A stretch of 64,000 nt of DNA from Porphyromonadaceae bacterium COT-184 OH4590. Lineage in GTDB: Bacteria; Bacteroidota; Bacteroidia; Bacteroidales; Paludibacteraceae. Positions within the stretch are counted from its first letter, which is position 1. Each line of letters begins with the position of its first letter. Made by a program: the position numbers and the translations under genes. Below, piece by piece: positions 35,638 through 43,981 of this stretch. The notes beneath the pieces were generated by a model that saw only the letters and a program-made list of their open reading frames with translations, did not search any database and was not told the origin of the DNA. The stretch spans positions 224 to 64,223 of the forward strand of contig JRAN01000001.1 in the NCBI GenBank assembly GCA_000768855.1. Direction: 5' to 3'.

Positions 35638-36756
35638 TCATTGATAATTAAACATTAATAATTGCTCTCTATAATATTCATATTGTTTTCTTCTTAATTC
35701 TATTTCTTTGGGAAGTCCCTCCGTAATGGAATTGGTAAGCGTATCAAACTTGTCTAATATATTTACAATTCTTTTTTGCTCTTCTAATGGCGGGAGGGGG
35801 ATTTTGTATTCTTTTAATTTTCCAGCCCGTAAGCGTGTAACTTTTGCTCCAATAGCATATTTCTTTTTATAGTTAAAAAAATCATTCGTTCTCAATAAAT
35901 GTCCAATATAATCAGCATTTTGATTATGTTTAAAAATAAAAGTATCACCGCTTACACAAACATCTTCATTTCCTTTCCATACTAAACACTTACAAACATC
36001 TTCCACATTTTCACTAACTCCTGCAATTACTAAATCATTTTTAGACGCTTTCCTCAACTTCTTAGCCAATTCTTCTGATACAAAAGAAATAGTTTCAGTT
36101 ACTGAATTTCCATACTTTGTATAAATCTGTCCGTAATGAATAGCAGGAACTCCCGTTTCTGTAAAATCCTTTTTTTGTAACCCAGTTCCTCTTATAAATT
36201 CCCCTACCTCCCCCAGCGTTTTCCATTCTACATCATCTCCAAAGGTAAGCAAGGTATCCCGATAGTGATGATACTGCCGCTTGCGGCAGTCCAGCTCCGC
36301 TTCCAGCGTAGTAAAGGTATCCAAAATGTTGGCTATCTCTTGCTGTACTTCTAAAGGGTGGATGGGGATTTCTGTATCTTTTGCAGAACTCCAGTGTCTT
36401 TTGTAATTTCCCTCTTTTCTATAAAAATTTTGAAAAGCATAGTACAAATATTTTGAAAAATCTTTTTTGGCTTTTAATATTTTTAATCCGTCTGCACCTT
36501 GAACAAAAGCAAAATCAACATATTTTATATGCTCTGAATGATCACCAAAAATGATATACTCACTTTCTTCCAAAAATTCCCCTTCATCGATATATCCTGC
36601 AATAAACTTTTCTCCTTGGTCTATAATAGGTATCTTACCAATAACTTGATATTTCTCTTTTTTTACTTTTAAAGGAGCTGTTATTGTTTCCACTAACTCC
36701 CCCAGCGTTTTCCATTCTACTTTTTGCCCTTGTAGTAAATTTTCTATGTAGTTCAT
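35638..36756 (-). CDS. hsdS: Type I restriction-modification specificity subunit
   Basis: 372 residues with two target-recognition domains in tandem. Each begins with VEWKTLGE (about residues 14-21 and 177-184) and ends with a conserved coiled-coil spacer: PLEVQQEIANILDTFTTLE then RKRQYHHYRDTLL, and PLEEQKRIVNILDKFDTL then RRKQYEYYREQLL. Together they determine the bipartite DNA target and set its gap length; the target cannot be read from sequence. The repeated VEWKTLGE coding segment is a 24-bp perfect direct repeat in DNA, a potential recombination site. Confidence 0.93.
   Translation of the reverse strand: MNYIENLLQGQKVEWKTLGELVETITAPLKVKKEKYQVIGKIPIIDQGEKFIAGYIDEGEFLEESEYIIFGDHSEHIKYVDFAFVQGADGLKILKAKKDFSKYLYYAFQNFYRKEGNYKRHWSSAKDTEIPIHPLEVQQEIANILDTFTTLEAELDCRKRQYHHYRDTLLTFGDDVEWKTLGEVGEFIRGTGLQKKDFTETGVPAIHYGQIYTKYGNSVTETISFVSEELAKKLRKASKNDLVIAGVSENVEDVCKCLVWKGNEDVCVSGDTFIFKHNQNADYIGHLLRTNDFFNYKKKYAIGAKVTRLRAGKLKEYKIPLPPLEEQKRIVNILDKFDTLTNSITEGLPKEIELRRKQYEYYREQLLMFNYQ
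36208..36231. repeat. hsdS internal 24-bp direct repeat, copy 1
   Basis: Identical to 36697-36720, located at the start of the second target-recognition domain. The copies are 489 bp apart (163 codons), so recombination between them would stay in frame. Confidence 0.85.
36697..36720. repeat. hsdS internal 24-bp direct repeat, copy 2
   Basis: Identical to 36208-36231, located at the start of the first target-recognition domain (encodes VEWKTLGE). Confidence 0.85.
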
Positions 36757-36817
36757 TTTTTTAATGATTAATTGTTAATGATTAATTGTTAATTGAACAT
36801 TAATCATTGATAATTTT
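36757..36817. repeat. AT-rich spacer between fic and hsdS
   Basis: Tandem TTAATGATTAATTG units (two clear copies), followed by an inverted-looking relative (AACATTAATCATTGATAA). Same unit type as the spacers around the S23 gene. Confidence 0.6.
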
Positions 36818-37531
36818 TCAATAACTCACTCTAAAATAATCTAATAATCGTTTGTACTCATCTTGTGCAGTTAGGCAAGTGTCCAATAAATAGCCCTCTA
36901 CTTGTAGCCAATTTTGCAATCCTCTGTAATAAAAGAATTTCAATTCCTCAGTGATGATAAATGGCACTATATCATTGGCCAAACATTCTTTGAAAAGAAT
37001 AAGCCTGCCTACGCATCCGTTTCCATCTTGAAAAGGGTGAATAGCTTCAAAACGATAATGAAAATCCACCAAATTACGCAACGATTTTTCTTCTTTTTGG
37101 TGGTATTGAGCCAATAAATCAGCCATTTCGCGAGCCACATTTTCGGGTGCCGTGGTAGGGTTGCCACCTACTTCATTGGGTAGTTTTTTGTAATCGCCCA
37201 CCGCAAACCAATCCTTTCGGCTATCGGAAGTACTTGCTTTCAAAATAGTGTGAAACTCCTTTATCATTTCTTGAGCAAGAGGCTCACGAGCGTTGTCCAG
37301 CATCATATCAAACGCACGGAAATGGTTGGCTGTTTCTATAATATCATCAACACAAATGCCTTGCTCTGTCCCTCCAATGGTGTTGGTTTCAAAGATATGG
37401 CGTGTTTGCTCTTGGGAAAGTTTGCTTCCCTCAATATGGTTGGTATTATAGCAAAAATCAATCTGAGTACGGTGATAAATACCGCCTTTTAATTGGCTTT
37501 GCTTCTCTTGTAATAATCGATCTAATAACAT
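36818..37531 (-). CDS. Fic-domain protein with atypical Fic motif
   Basis: 237 residues. Fic proteins transfer AMP or other phosphate-containing groups to target proteins. The catalytic motif reads HPFQDGNGCVGR at 165-176; the family consensus is HPFx(D/E)GNGRxxR, so the first Arg is Cys173 here while the catalytic His165 and the second Arg are kept. An inhibitory-helix motif TNHIEG (T30, E34) lies near the N-terminus, marking a class II self-inhibited Fic protein. It starts 1 bp after hsdM and is the second gene of the restriction operon; its target is unknown. Confidence 0.88.
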   Translation of the reverse strand: MLLDRLLQEKQSQLKGGIYHRTQIDFCYNTNHIEGSKLSQEQTRHIFETNTIGGTEQGICVDDIIETANHFRAFDMMLDNAREPLAQEMIKEFHTILKASTSDSRKDWFAVGDYKKLPNEVGGNPTTAPENVAREMADLLAQYHQKEEKSLRNLVDFHYRFEAIHPFQDGNGCVGRLILFKECLANDIVPFIITEELKFFYYRGLQNWLQVEGYLLDTCLTAQDEYKRLLDYFRVSY

Positions 37532-37532
37532 T

Positions 37533-39083
37533 TTACACGATTTTTAATTGTGCTACAATTTCATCAATTTGGCTACGCAATTCGGCTTGTCTTGCTACAA
37601 TTTGGGTAATTTCAGCATTGAGCTGTACGATGTCAATCACTTCACGTTTGTCTTCGGCTTCTATATAAGCACTTACCGAAAGGTTGTAATCGTTTTCGGC
37701 TATGATGTTATTTTCCACCGATGCAGCAATGTGGTTTACATTTTCTTTTTTATCAAAAAGGTCAATAATTTTGGTGATATGCTCATCGGTTAATGTATTG
37801 TTATTGGTCTCTTTTTTGAAGAAATCTTCTCCACTGGCGTTGATGAATTGAGTTTTTGTATCTTTCTTTGATTTGGAAAGGACAAGAATATTCACTGCGA
37901 TGCTCGTTCCATAGAAAAGATTCGGAACCAAAGCAATAACAGTCTCCACAAAATTGTTATCTACCAAATATTTACGAATTTTCTGCTCTGCACCGCCTCG
38001 GTAGAAAATACCCGGAAAACATACAATCGCCGCCCGTCCTTTGGCAGAAAGATAGTGCAAAGCGTGAAGCACGAAGGCAAAATCTGCTTTGGACTTTGGA
38101 GCGAGAACTCCTGCGGGAGCAAAACGGTCGTCGTTAATCAGTGTAGGGTCATCGCTTCCTATCCAATTCACGGAATAGGGAGGATTGGACACAATGGCAT
38201 CAAAAGGTTTTTCATTGCCATATTGAGGGTTAAGAAGTGTGTCGCCCAAGGATAGATCAAATTTATCGTAATTGATATTATGCAAAAACATATTCATACG
38301 AGCTAGGTTATAAGTCGTATGGTTGATTTCTTGCCCGAAAAAGCCATCTTCTATCAGATGCTCATCAAATTGCTTCTTGGCTTGCAAAAGCAAAGACCCC
38401 GAACCACAAGCAGGGTCATAAATTTTATTAACCGAAGTTTGTTTGTGTATTACCAGTTGAGCAATGAGCTTCGATACATTTTGTGGTGTAAAAAATTCAC
38501 CGCCTGACTTTCCGGCATTGGCAGCGTAGTTGGAAATAAGAAACTCATACGCGTCACCAAACAGGTCTATCTGACTCTCTTGGAAACTCCCAAAATCCAA
38601 TGCTTCTACCCCTTTTATCACGGCAGCCAATCGTTTGTTTTTGTCGGCTACGGTATTCCCAAGGCGGTTGCTGGTGGTATCGAAATCGGCAAAAAGACCT
38701 TTGATGTCGTGTTCTGATGCGTAGCCATTGGCAGAGCTTTCTATCTCTCTGAATATGTTTGCCAAATCGGTATTAAGTGTTTCGTTTTTATTGGCATTCT
38801 TTGCAATATTGACGAAAAGCTGACTCGGATAGATGAAATAGCCTTTGGTCTTGATGGCATCGTCTTTAATTTCGTGAGGAATTGCCTTATCGGACATCTT
38901 GGCGTAATTTACCTCTGGGTCGCCTCCTTCGATGTAGTGCGTAAAATTCTCACTAATAAAACGATAGAAAAGCGTTCCTAATACGAATTGCTTAAAATCC
39001 CAGCCATCTACTGCTCCACGAACCTCATTGGCAATCTTCCATATTTTTGCATGTAGTTCTGCTCTTTGTGCTATGCTTGTCAT
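37533..39083 (-). CDS. hsdM: Type I restriction-modification methyltransferase subunit
   Basis: N6-adenine methyltransferase, 516 residues from the ATG at 39083 ([20 protein letters not shown], the usual HsdM opening). The helical HsdM_N domain (1-150) includes [24 protein letters not shown]; the SAM motif is [11 protein letters not shown] and the catalytic motif IV is SNPPY. A longer frame begins at a TTG at 39140 inside the boundary repeat and adds 19 residues without similarity; I reject it. First gene of the operon hsdM-fic-hsdS-S23-hsdR. Confidence 0.95.
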   Translation of the reverse strand: MTSIAQRAELHAKIWKIANEVRGAVDGWDFKQFVLGTLFYRFISENFTHYIEGGDPEVNYAKMSDKAIPHEIKDDAIKTKGYFIYPSQLFVNIAKNANKNETLNTDLANIFREIESSANGYASEHDIKGLFADFDTTSNRLGNTVADKNKRLAAVIKGVEALDFGSFQESQIDLFGDAYEFLISNYAANAGKSGGEFFTPQNVSKLIAQLVIHKQTSVNKIYDPACGSGSLLLQAKKQFDEHLIEDGFFGQEINHTTYNLARMNMFLHNINYDKFDLSLGDTLLNPQYGNEKPFDAIVSNPPYSVNWIGSDDPTLINDDRFAPAGVLAPKSKADFAFVLHALHYLSAKGRAAIVCFPGIFYRGGAEQKIRKYLVDNNFVETVIALVPNLFYGTSIAVNILVLSKSKKDTKTQFINASGEDFFKKETNNNTLTDEHITKIIDLFDKKENVNHIAASVENNIIAENDYNLSVSAYIEAEDKREVIDIVQLNAEITQIVARQAELRSQIDEIVAQLKIV

Positions 39084-39124
39084 TGTATAAACTTTATTAT
39101 TCTTTTTGATTTGAATTTGTTTTG

Positions 39125-39140
39125 CCTCTTTTTCCGCCAA
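39125..39140 (+). repeat. attR-like direct repeat
   Basis: CCTCTTTTTCCGCCAA, identical to the tRNA-Ser 3' end at 31956-31971. It lies between the hsdM start and the nspC stop, marking the right boundary of the island. Confidence 0.85.
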
Positions 39141-39146
39141 AACACG

Positions 39147-40292
39147 TTAACACATACGTGCGAAGTAATCGTGGTGAGTGAATTGTTTGAGTAAAACAAA
39201 CTCACCATTTTCTTTTATCATACCCATACTTGGATGCGATACGCCGTTAAACATAGTTGTTTTGACTGTGGTGTAATGAATCATATCCTCGAATATGATA
39301 GTGCCGCCCACCGATAGAGGCGAGTCAAACGCCCAACTACCCACAAAATCGCCCGAAAGACACGATGTGCCACCTATACGATAGACGTTAGCCGATGATA
39401 CGCTGTCTTGCTCTACCGACTCAGCTCCTCTGATAGCGGGCTGATAGGGCATTTCCAGACAATCGGGCATGTGGCAGGCAAACGAAACATCGAGCATAGC
39501 GGTACGAATGCCGTGATTTTCGACTATATCCTCGACTGTGGCTTTGAGCACTCCTGTCTGCCATACAAAAGCGGCACCGGGTTCGAGTATTATGTGCAGG
39601 TGAGGATATTTTTGTTTGAATGCCGAAAGAACTTCTACTAAATGGTTGATATTATAACCTTTGCGTGTTATAAGGTGTCCGCCTCCCATATTGAGCCATT
39701 TTACCTGAAGCAGTTGCTTGTGAAACTTTTGCGAAACAGCAAGCAGTACTTTCTCCAAATCGAATGATGAATTTTCGCAAAGAACGTGAAAATGAAGTCC
39801 TTCGATACCTTCGGGTAGTTCGTCGGGCAGTTGCTCTGCAACAATACCAAGGCGTGAACCTGCCTTGGCGGGATTGTAGAGGTCGGTAGCTACTACCGAA
39901 ACTTCAGGATTGATACGCAATCCGCAAGAAATTGCCTTATTCTGTGTGCGATAATAATATTTGTTGAACTGAGAGAGCGAGTTGAACGTAATATGCGTGC
40001 TGCAATCTGCCAATTCGTCAAACTCACTATCCGTATAGACAGGAGCATAAAGATGAGCCTTACTGCCAAACTTATCGACCGACAGACGTGCTTCGCCAAG
40101 TGAACTTGCTGTGGTATGACTGAAATACTCCTTTATAATTGGGAATAGCTTCCACATAGCAAAGGCTTTTAGGGCAAGTATAATCTCTACATCGGCTCGC
40201 TCGGCAACCCCTTTTATGGTTTTGAGGTTCTGCCTAAGTAGCTGCTCTTCAACTATAAAGCAAGGCGATGGTATGTTGTTATCGTAATTCAT
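39147..40292 (-). CDS. nspC: Carboxynorspermidine decarboxylase
   Basis: PLP-dependent enzyme of the alanine racemase-like fold (group IV decarboxylase) that makes spermidine or norspermidine from the carboxylated precursor in the alternative polyamine pathway. 381 residues: PSPCFIVEEQLLRQNL, the PLP lysine in ALKAFAMW (about residue 41), LNMGGGHLITRKGY, ILEPGAAFVWQTG and a late CLSGDFVGSW that contributes the second active-site half. The dehydrogenase partner is not in the window. It is immediately right of the island boundary. Confidence 0.93.
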   Translation of the reverse strand: MNYDNNIPSPCFIVEEQLLRQNLKTIKGVAERADVEIILALKAFAMWKLFPIIKEYFSHTTASSLGEARLSVDKFGSKAHLYAPVYTDSEFDELADCSTHITFNSLSQFNKYYYRTQNKAISCGLRINPEVSVVATDLYNPAKAGSRLGIVAEQLPDELPEGIEGLHFHVLCENSSFDLEKVLLAVSQKFHKQLLQVKWLNMGGGHLITRKGYNINHLVEVLSAFKQKYPHLHIILEPGAAFVWQTGVLKATVEDIVENHGIRTAMLDVSFACHMPDCLEMPYQPAIRGAESVEQDSVSSANVYRIGGTSCLSGDFVGSWAFDSPLSVGGTIIFEDMIHYTTVKTTMFNGVSHPSMGMIKENGEFVLLKQFTHHDYFARMC

Positions 40293-40300
40293 ATTTATTT

Positions 40301-40912
40301 TTAGTTTTTTAAATGTTTTGTTGCATATTTATATGTGAATTTTATCAATGGATTTGATATGTCCCAATTGTTCAATTCTGCTATTATTAGCTTATTATGT
40401 TTTCGGCTAATGTCTTTCAGGGCATTTCCGACAGATTTGCGGACATATTCGCTACAGTGCGATTTGTGCCGACTTATTATCTCAATAGCCAACAATGGAT
40501 TTTCTTTGAAAAATGGTCGACTTGTCCAAATTCGCAATCCTTCGATAACAGCTCTCACTAAATTTGGATTTTTGCTTGTAACCCACTCATTAATAAGATA
40601 GAGAGAATTCTTATATCCTTTTATTTTACATATCAAATCGAATGCTTTAGCCAACATCTCCTGTACTCGCCAATTACTGTCTAAACTTACCTGTTCTTTC
40701 AAAAATTGGTATGCCTCAATGTTTTCATTGGCTAAATTTGCTAAAAGCAGAGTTGCCAGCATTCGAGCCTGATACGCTTCGTTTTTGTATAATTCAAAAG
40801 CTATATTAAAGCATTTTTCTTTTGGATATGAGATAAGAATTTTTTCGACTCCATCATATATATGCCTGAAACCGTGTTCTATTTGCAAAATATCCGTTAG
40901 TATTTCATTCAT
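40301..40912 (-). CDS. HEAT-repeat protein, AlkD-like
   Basis: 203 residues, all alpha-helical, with repeated helix pairs (ARMLATLLLANLANENIEAY, DSNWRVQEMLAKAFDLIC, KNPNLVRAVIEGLRIWTSRPFFKENPLLAIEII, VRKSVGNALKDISRKHNKLI). The pattern W-R-V-Q-E-x-L-A-K-A and R-A-x-x-E-G-L-R resembles the DNA alkylation repair (AlkD/AlkC-like HEAT) proteins, whose members excise alkylated bases. DNA glycosylase activity is not proven by the sequence. Its stop is 8 bp from the nspC start, so the two are probably cotranscribed. Confidence 0.7.
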   Translation of the reverse strand: MNEILTDILQIEHGFRHIYDGVEKILISYPKEKCFNIAFELYKNEAYQARMLATLLLANLANENIEAYQFLKEQVSLDSNWRVQEMLAKAFDLICKIKGYKNSLYLINEWVTSKNPNLVRAVIEGLRIWTSRPFFKENPLLAIEIISRHKSHCSEYVRKSVGNALKDISRKHNKLIIAELNNWDISNPLIKFTYKYATKHLKN

Positions 40913-40940
40913 TGTACGGTTTTTAATCTATCATAAAAAC

Positions 40941-42785
40941 CTATTCCACAGTTACCGACTTAGCCAAGTTACGAGGCTGATCTACATTTTTGCCCTTGCA
41001 TACGGCTATATGATAAGCCAAAAGTTGCAACGGGATAGATGTGATAAGCGGTTCGAGACTGTCGATAGTGGCAGGTACTTCGATACAATAGTCGGCAAGT
41101 TCTTTAAGTTTGGTGTCCCCTTCATTGACAATGGCTATAATTCTGCCTTTGCGGGCTTTTACCTCCTGCATATTACTAACCACCTTTTCGTAAAGCGAAT
41201 TTTGTGTAGCAATAAAGACTACAGGCATCTCCTCGTCTATCAGGGCGATAGGTCCGTGTTTCATCTCGGCGGCAGGGTAGCCTTCGGCGTGAATATAAGA
41301 AATCTCTTTCAGCTTCAAAGCCCCTTCCAGAGCCACAGGGAAACAGTAACCGCGTCCGAGATAGATAAAATTGCGGGCGTAGGTAAAATTCTTTGCCAAG
41401 TCGGCTATTTTGTCGTTATATTTCAATACCTCTCTTATTTTGTCTGGAATAAGCGACAACTCCTTAATCATCTGCATGTATTTATCCTGTTCAATAGTGT
41501 TTTTGGCTTTTGCCAAAGCAAGTGCAAACATCGTAAGAACAGTTACCTGACCGGTAAAAGCTTTGGTAGAAGCCACTCCTATCTCCGGACCAACGTGTAT
41601 GTACGACCCCGTATGAGTAATACGCGGAATAGAAGACCCCACCGCATTACATACTCCATATACGAATGCTCCTTTTTGTCGGGCAAGCTCTACGGCAGCC
41701 AAAGTATCTGCCGTCTCTCCCGATTGTGAGATGGCTATTACCACATCTTTGGAGCTGATAACCGAATGGCGATACCTAAACTCAGAGGCATACTCCACAT
41801 CTACAGGTACTTGGCAGAATGTCTCAATAAGATATTTGCCTATAAGTCCGCTATGCCAAGAAGTGCCACAAGCAAGTATAATTATACGGTTGGCGTTTAA
41901 CAGACGCTCTTTGTTGTCGATGATAGCGGCGAGTTTAACGTCGTTAAGGTCAAGATTTACACGCCCTTTCATACAGTTTACAAGGCATTCGGGTTGCTCG
42001 AATATCTCTTTGAGCATAAAGTGCGGGAAACCACCCTTTTCCAGCTGTCCCACATCGAGCATAACCTCTTTGATTTCGGGAGTAACCTCCACATTATTAA
42101 GTTTTTTTATCTTAACCCCATTTTTCAGGTTGATAACGGCTATCTCATCGTTATCCATAAAAATCATCTGCTTGGTGTACTCTACTATCGGCGACGCATC
42201 GGATGCTAAGAAATACTCGCCTTCGCCTACTCCTATTACCAACGGACTACTCTTGCGGGCTGCAATTATAGTATCGGGATTATTTCTATCTATAACAGCA
42301 ATGGCATAAGCTCCAATGACTTGATTGAGTGCTACTTGTACAGCTGTAGTCATATCGCTCTTATCTCTTTGATAAATATACTCAATTAGATGTACAAGCA
42401 CTTCGGTGTCTGTATCCGATACAAATTCTATTCCTTTGGTTTGAAGTTTCTTTTTGAGGTCGGCATAGTTTTCGATTATACCATTGTGTATAAGTGCTAT
42501 GTTTTTTGTTTTGGAATAATGTGGGTGAGCGTTTACCTGATTCGGCTCGCCGTGTGTTGCCCAGCGAGTATGAGCTATACCTATACAACCGGAGTTGTCT
42601 TTTTCTTCGATAAAATTTTCCAGATTAGAGACCTTACCTTTTGTTTTATAAACATTTAACTCGTTGTTGGCATTTATAAGAGCCAGCCCTGCCGAGTCGT
42701 AACCCCTGTATTCGAGGCGTTGAAGTCCTTTTATAAGTATCGGATAAGCCTGTTGCTTACCTATATATCCTACTATTCCACACAT
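40941..42785 (-). CDS. glmS: Glutamine-fructose-6-phosphate aminotransferase
   Basis: Makes glucosamine-6-phosphate, the entry step to UDP-GlcNAc for peptidoglycan and LPS. 614 residues: N-terminal glutaminase with catalytic Cys2 (MCGIVGYIG), HTRWATHGEP; two SIS sugar-phosphate isomerase domains (ILACGTSWHSGLIGK, SQSGETADTL, HAEGYPAAEMKHGPIALID); C-terminal LAKSVTVE. No glmS ribozyme-like structure is evident upstream, and that ribozyme is not expected in this phylum. A -7 element is at 42837-42844. Confidence 0.97.
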   Translation of the reverse strand: MCGIVGYIGKQQAYPILIKGLQRLEYRGYDSAGLALINANNELNVYKTKGKVSNLENFIEEKDNSGCIGIAHTRWATHGEPNQVNAHPHYSKTKNIALIHNGIIENYADLKKKLQTKGIEFVSDTDTEVLVHLIEYIYQRDKSDMTTAVQVALNQVIGAYAIAVIDRNNPDTIIAARKSSPLVIGVGEGEYFLASDASPIVEYTKQMIFMDNDEIAVINLKNGVKIKKLNNVEVTPEIKEVMLDVGQLEKGGFPHFMLKEIFEQPECLVNCMKGRVNLDLNDVKLAAIIDNKERLLNANRIIILACGTSWHSGLIGKYLIETFCQVPVDVEYASEFRYRHSVISSKDVVIAISQSGETADTLAAVELARQKGAFVYGVCNAVGSSIPRITHTGSYIHVGPEIGVASTKAFTGQVTVLTMFALALAKAKNTIEQDKYMQMIKELSLIPDKIREVLKYNDKIADLAKNFTYARNFIYLGRGYCFPVALEGALKLKEISYIHAEGYPAAEMKHGPIALIDEEMPVVFIATQNSLYEKVVSNMQEVKARKGRIIAIVNEGDTKLKELADYCIEVPATIDSLEPLITSIPLQLLAYHIAVCKGKNVDQPRNLAKSVTVE

Positions 42786-42836
42786 ATTTGTTTTAAGTGT
42801 TTGTATTTTAGTTAATATTCAAAAAAATAATAAACG

Positions 42837-42844
42837 CAAAGGTA
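42837..42844 (-). promoter_or_regulatory. -7 element of the glmS promoter
   Basis: TACCTTTG on the minus strand, 51 nt upstream of glmS. Confidence 0.55.
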
Positions 42845-42994
42845 CATATTTTTCTTAAAATTTGGGTATAAAAATGGTTGTTTTTATAAAATAATTATCT
42901 GTTTAATCATTTGAATATCTAATCTATATGACTGTTATGTGCAGATATTGGTTTGTGTTTTTGTATTAGGTGATTGTTTTTGGAAATTAAGTAT

Positions 42995-43002
42995 TAACTT
43001 TG
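42995..43002 (+). promoter_or_regulatory. -7 element of the acyltransferase promoter
   Basis: TAACTTTG, 31 nt upstream of the gene, with TTG at 42974-42976 at about the right distance for a -33 element. Confidence 0.6.
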
Positions 43003-43033
43003 TAGCTCAATAGTTACAGAGTATCAATTCATA

Positions 43034-43915
43034 ATGAAAAATAAAATATTGTACAGTATAGTCAAATTATTCTGGTGGTTACTTTCTGTAATCCCTCTAA
43101 AAATACTGTATGTTTTATCCGATTTTTTTTATTTGGTAGTTTATCATATTATTGGTTATCGTAAAGATGTGGTATTCAAAAATCTTAGATTTGCATATCC
43201 TGACAAATCGGACAAGGAGCTAAACGATATTTCGAAAAAGTTTTACCGATTTCTATGCGACCTGTTTTTTGAGACCTCAAAACTCAATTTCTGGAATAAG
43301 AAAACGATAATGCAACATATGGCATTTGTCAATTACGAAGAGATAAACAAGCAAATCCGAAATAAATGCTCTATAACATTATACTTAGGGCATTACGGCA
43401 ATTGGGAGTGGATATCATCGATGGCTCTATGGTTAGATAAAACAATAGCCGGAGCACAGATTTATAAGCGTCTCACAAGTGAAGTCTCTGACCGATTGAT
43501 GATAGAGAATAGACAACAATTTGGAGTAAAATGTGTAGAAATGAACCGAACTCTCAGATGGATAAGTGAAAATATAGACGCAGGCAATGTGAGTGTTACC
43601 GGATATTTGGCAGACCAATCGCCAATGAAAGAGGAGTCTAAGTATTTTATCGACTTTATGCACAAAAAAACACCTGTACTCACAGGTGCAGAACGTATTA
43701 CAAAGCGTTACGGTTTTGCGGCATATTATGTAGATGTCAGGCGGATAAAACGCGGTTATTGGCAGGCTGAATTTGTCAAGATGCACGACAATCCGTCAGA
43801 ACTTGACGACTTCAAACTTACCGAGATATTTTATCAAAATCTTACCAAAACTATATACCGCCAACCGGAGTTTTATCTTTGGTCGCACAATAGGTTCAAG
43901 AATGCCATAGATTAG
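43034..43915 (+). CDS. LpxL/HtrB-type lipid A acyltransferase
   Basis: Inner-membrane acyltransferase of the LPLAT superfamily that adds a secondary acyl chain to lipid A. 293 residues with an N-terminal membrane anchor (VKLFWWLLSVIPLKILYVLSD) and the catalytic HX4E motif in LGHYGNWEW (His120, Glu125), followed by GYLADQSPM and a later FMHKKTPVLTGAERIT block typical of LpxL/LpxM. Which acyl position is modified is unknown. It lies between glmS and the polysaccharide genes, consistent with an envelope role. Confidence 0.88.
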   Translation: MKNKILYSIVKLFWWLLSVIPLKILYVLSDFFYLVVYHIIGYRKDVVFKNLRFAYPDKSDKELNDISKKFYRFLCDLFFETSKLNFWNKKTIMQHMAFVNYEEINKQIRNKCSITLYLGHYGNWEWISSMALWLDKTIAGAQIYKRLTSEVSDRLMIENRQQFGVKCVEMNRTLRWISENIDAGNVSVTGYLADQSPMKEESKYFIDFMHKKTPVLTGAERITKRYGFAAYYVDVRRIKRGYWQAEFVKMHDNPSELDDFKLTEIFYQNLTKTIYRQPEFYLWSHNRFKNAID

Positions 43916-43981
43916 CGTGTTTACAACATTTTTTTATTATAATATCGGCAGCAAACGAACCTGACAATAGACGCATTGTAA

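Larger units (their letters stand above)
31972..39140. mobile_element. 7.2-kb tRNA-Ser-integrated type I restriction island, no integrase
   Basis: The segment between the two 16-bp copies of the tRNA-Ser 3' end holds five same-strand genes (hsdM, fic, hsdS, S23 protein, hsdR) and nothing that looks like backbone. Removing it together with one repeat copy would restore tRNA-Ser, with nspC ending 8 bp downstream and convergent, a plausible ancestral arrangement. No integrase, transposase, excisionase or relaxase is present, so it is either a decayed island or a satellite mobilised in trans. Integration at tRNA 3' ends is the usual mark of tyrosine recombinases; this interpretation is inferred from the repeats. 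Confidence 0.75.

Noticed and set aside
35210-36817. Repeated AT units in the island considered as a CRISPR array
   Set aside because: No regular repeat-spacer spacing and no unique spacers of constant length; simple AT units in intergenic gaps. No CRISPR array seen anywhere in the window.
42786-43033. glmS-type ribozyme upstream of glmS
   Set aside because: The glmS leader is only about 45 nt and shows no ribozyme core; the class is not expected in this phylum.
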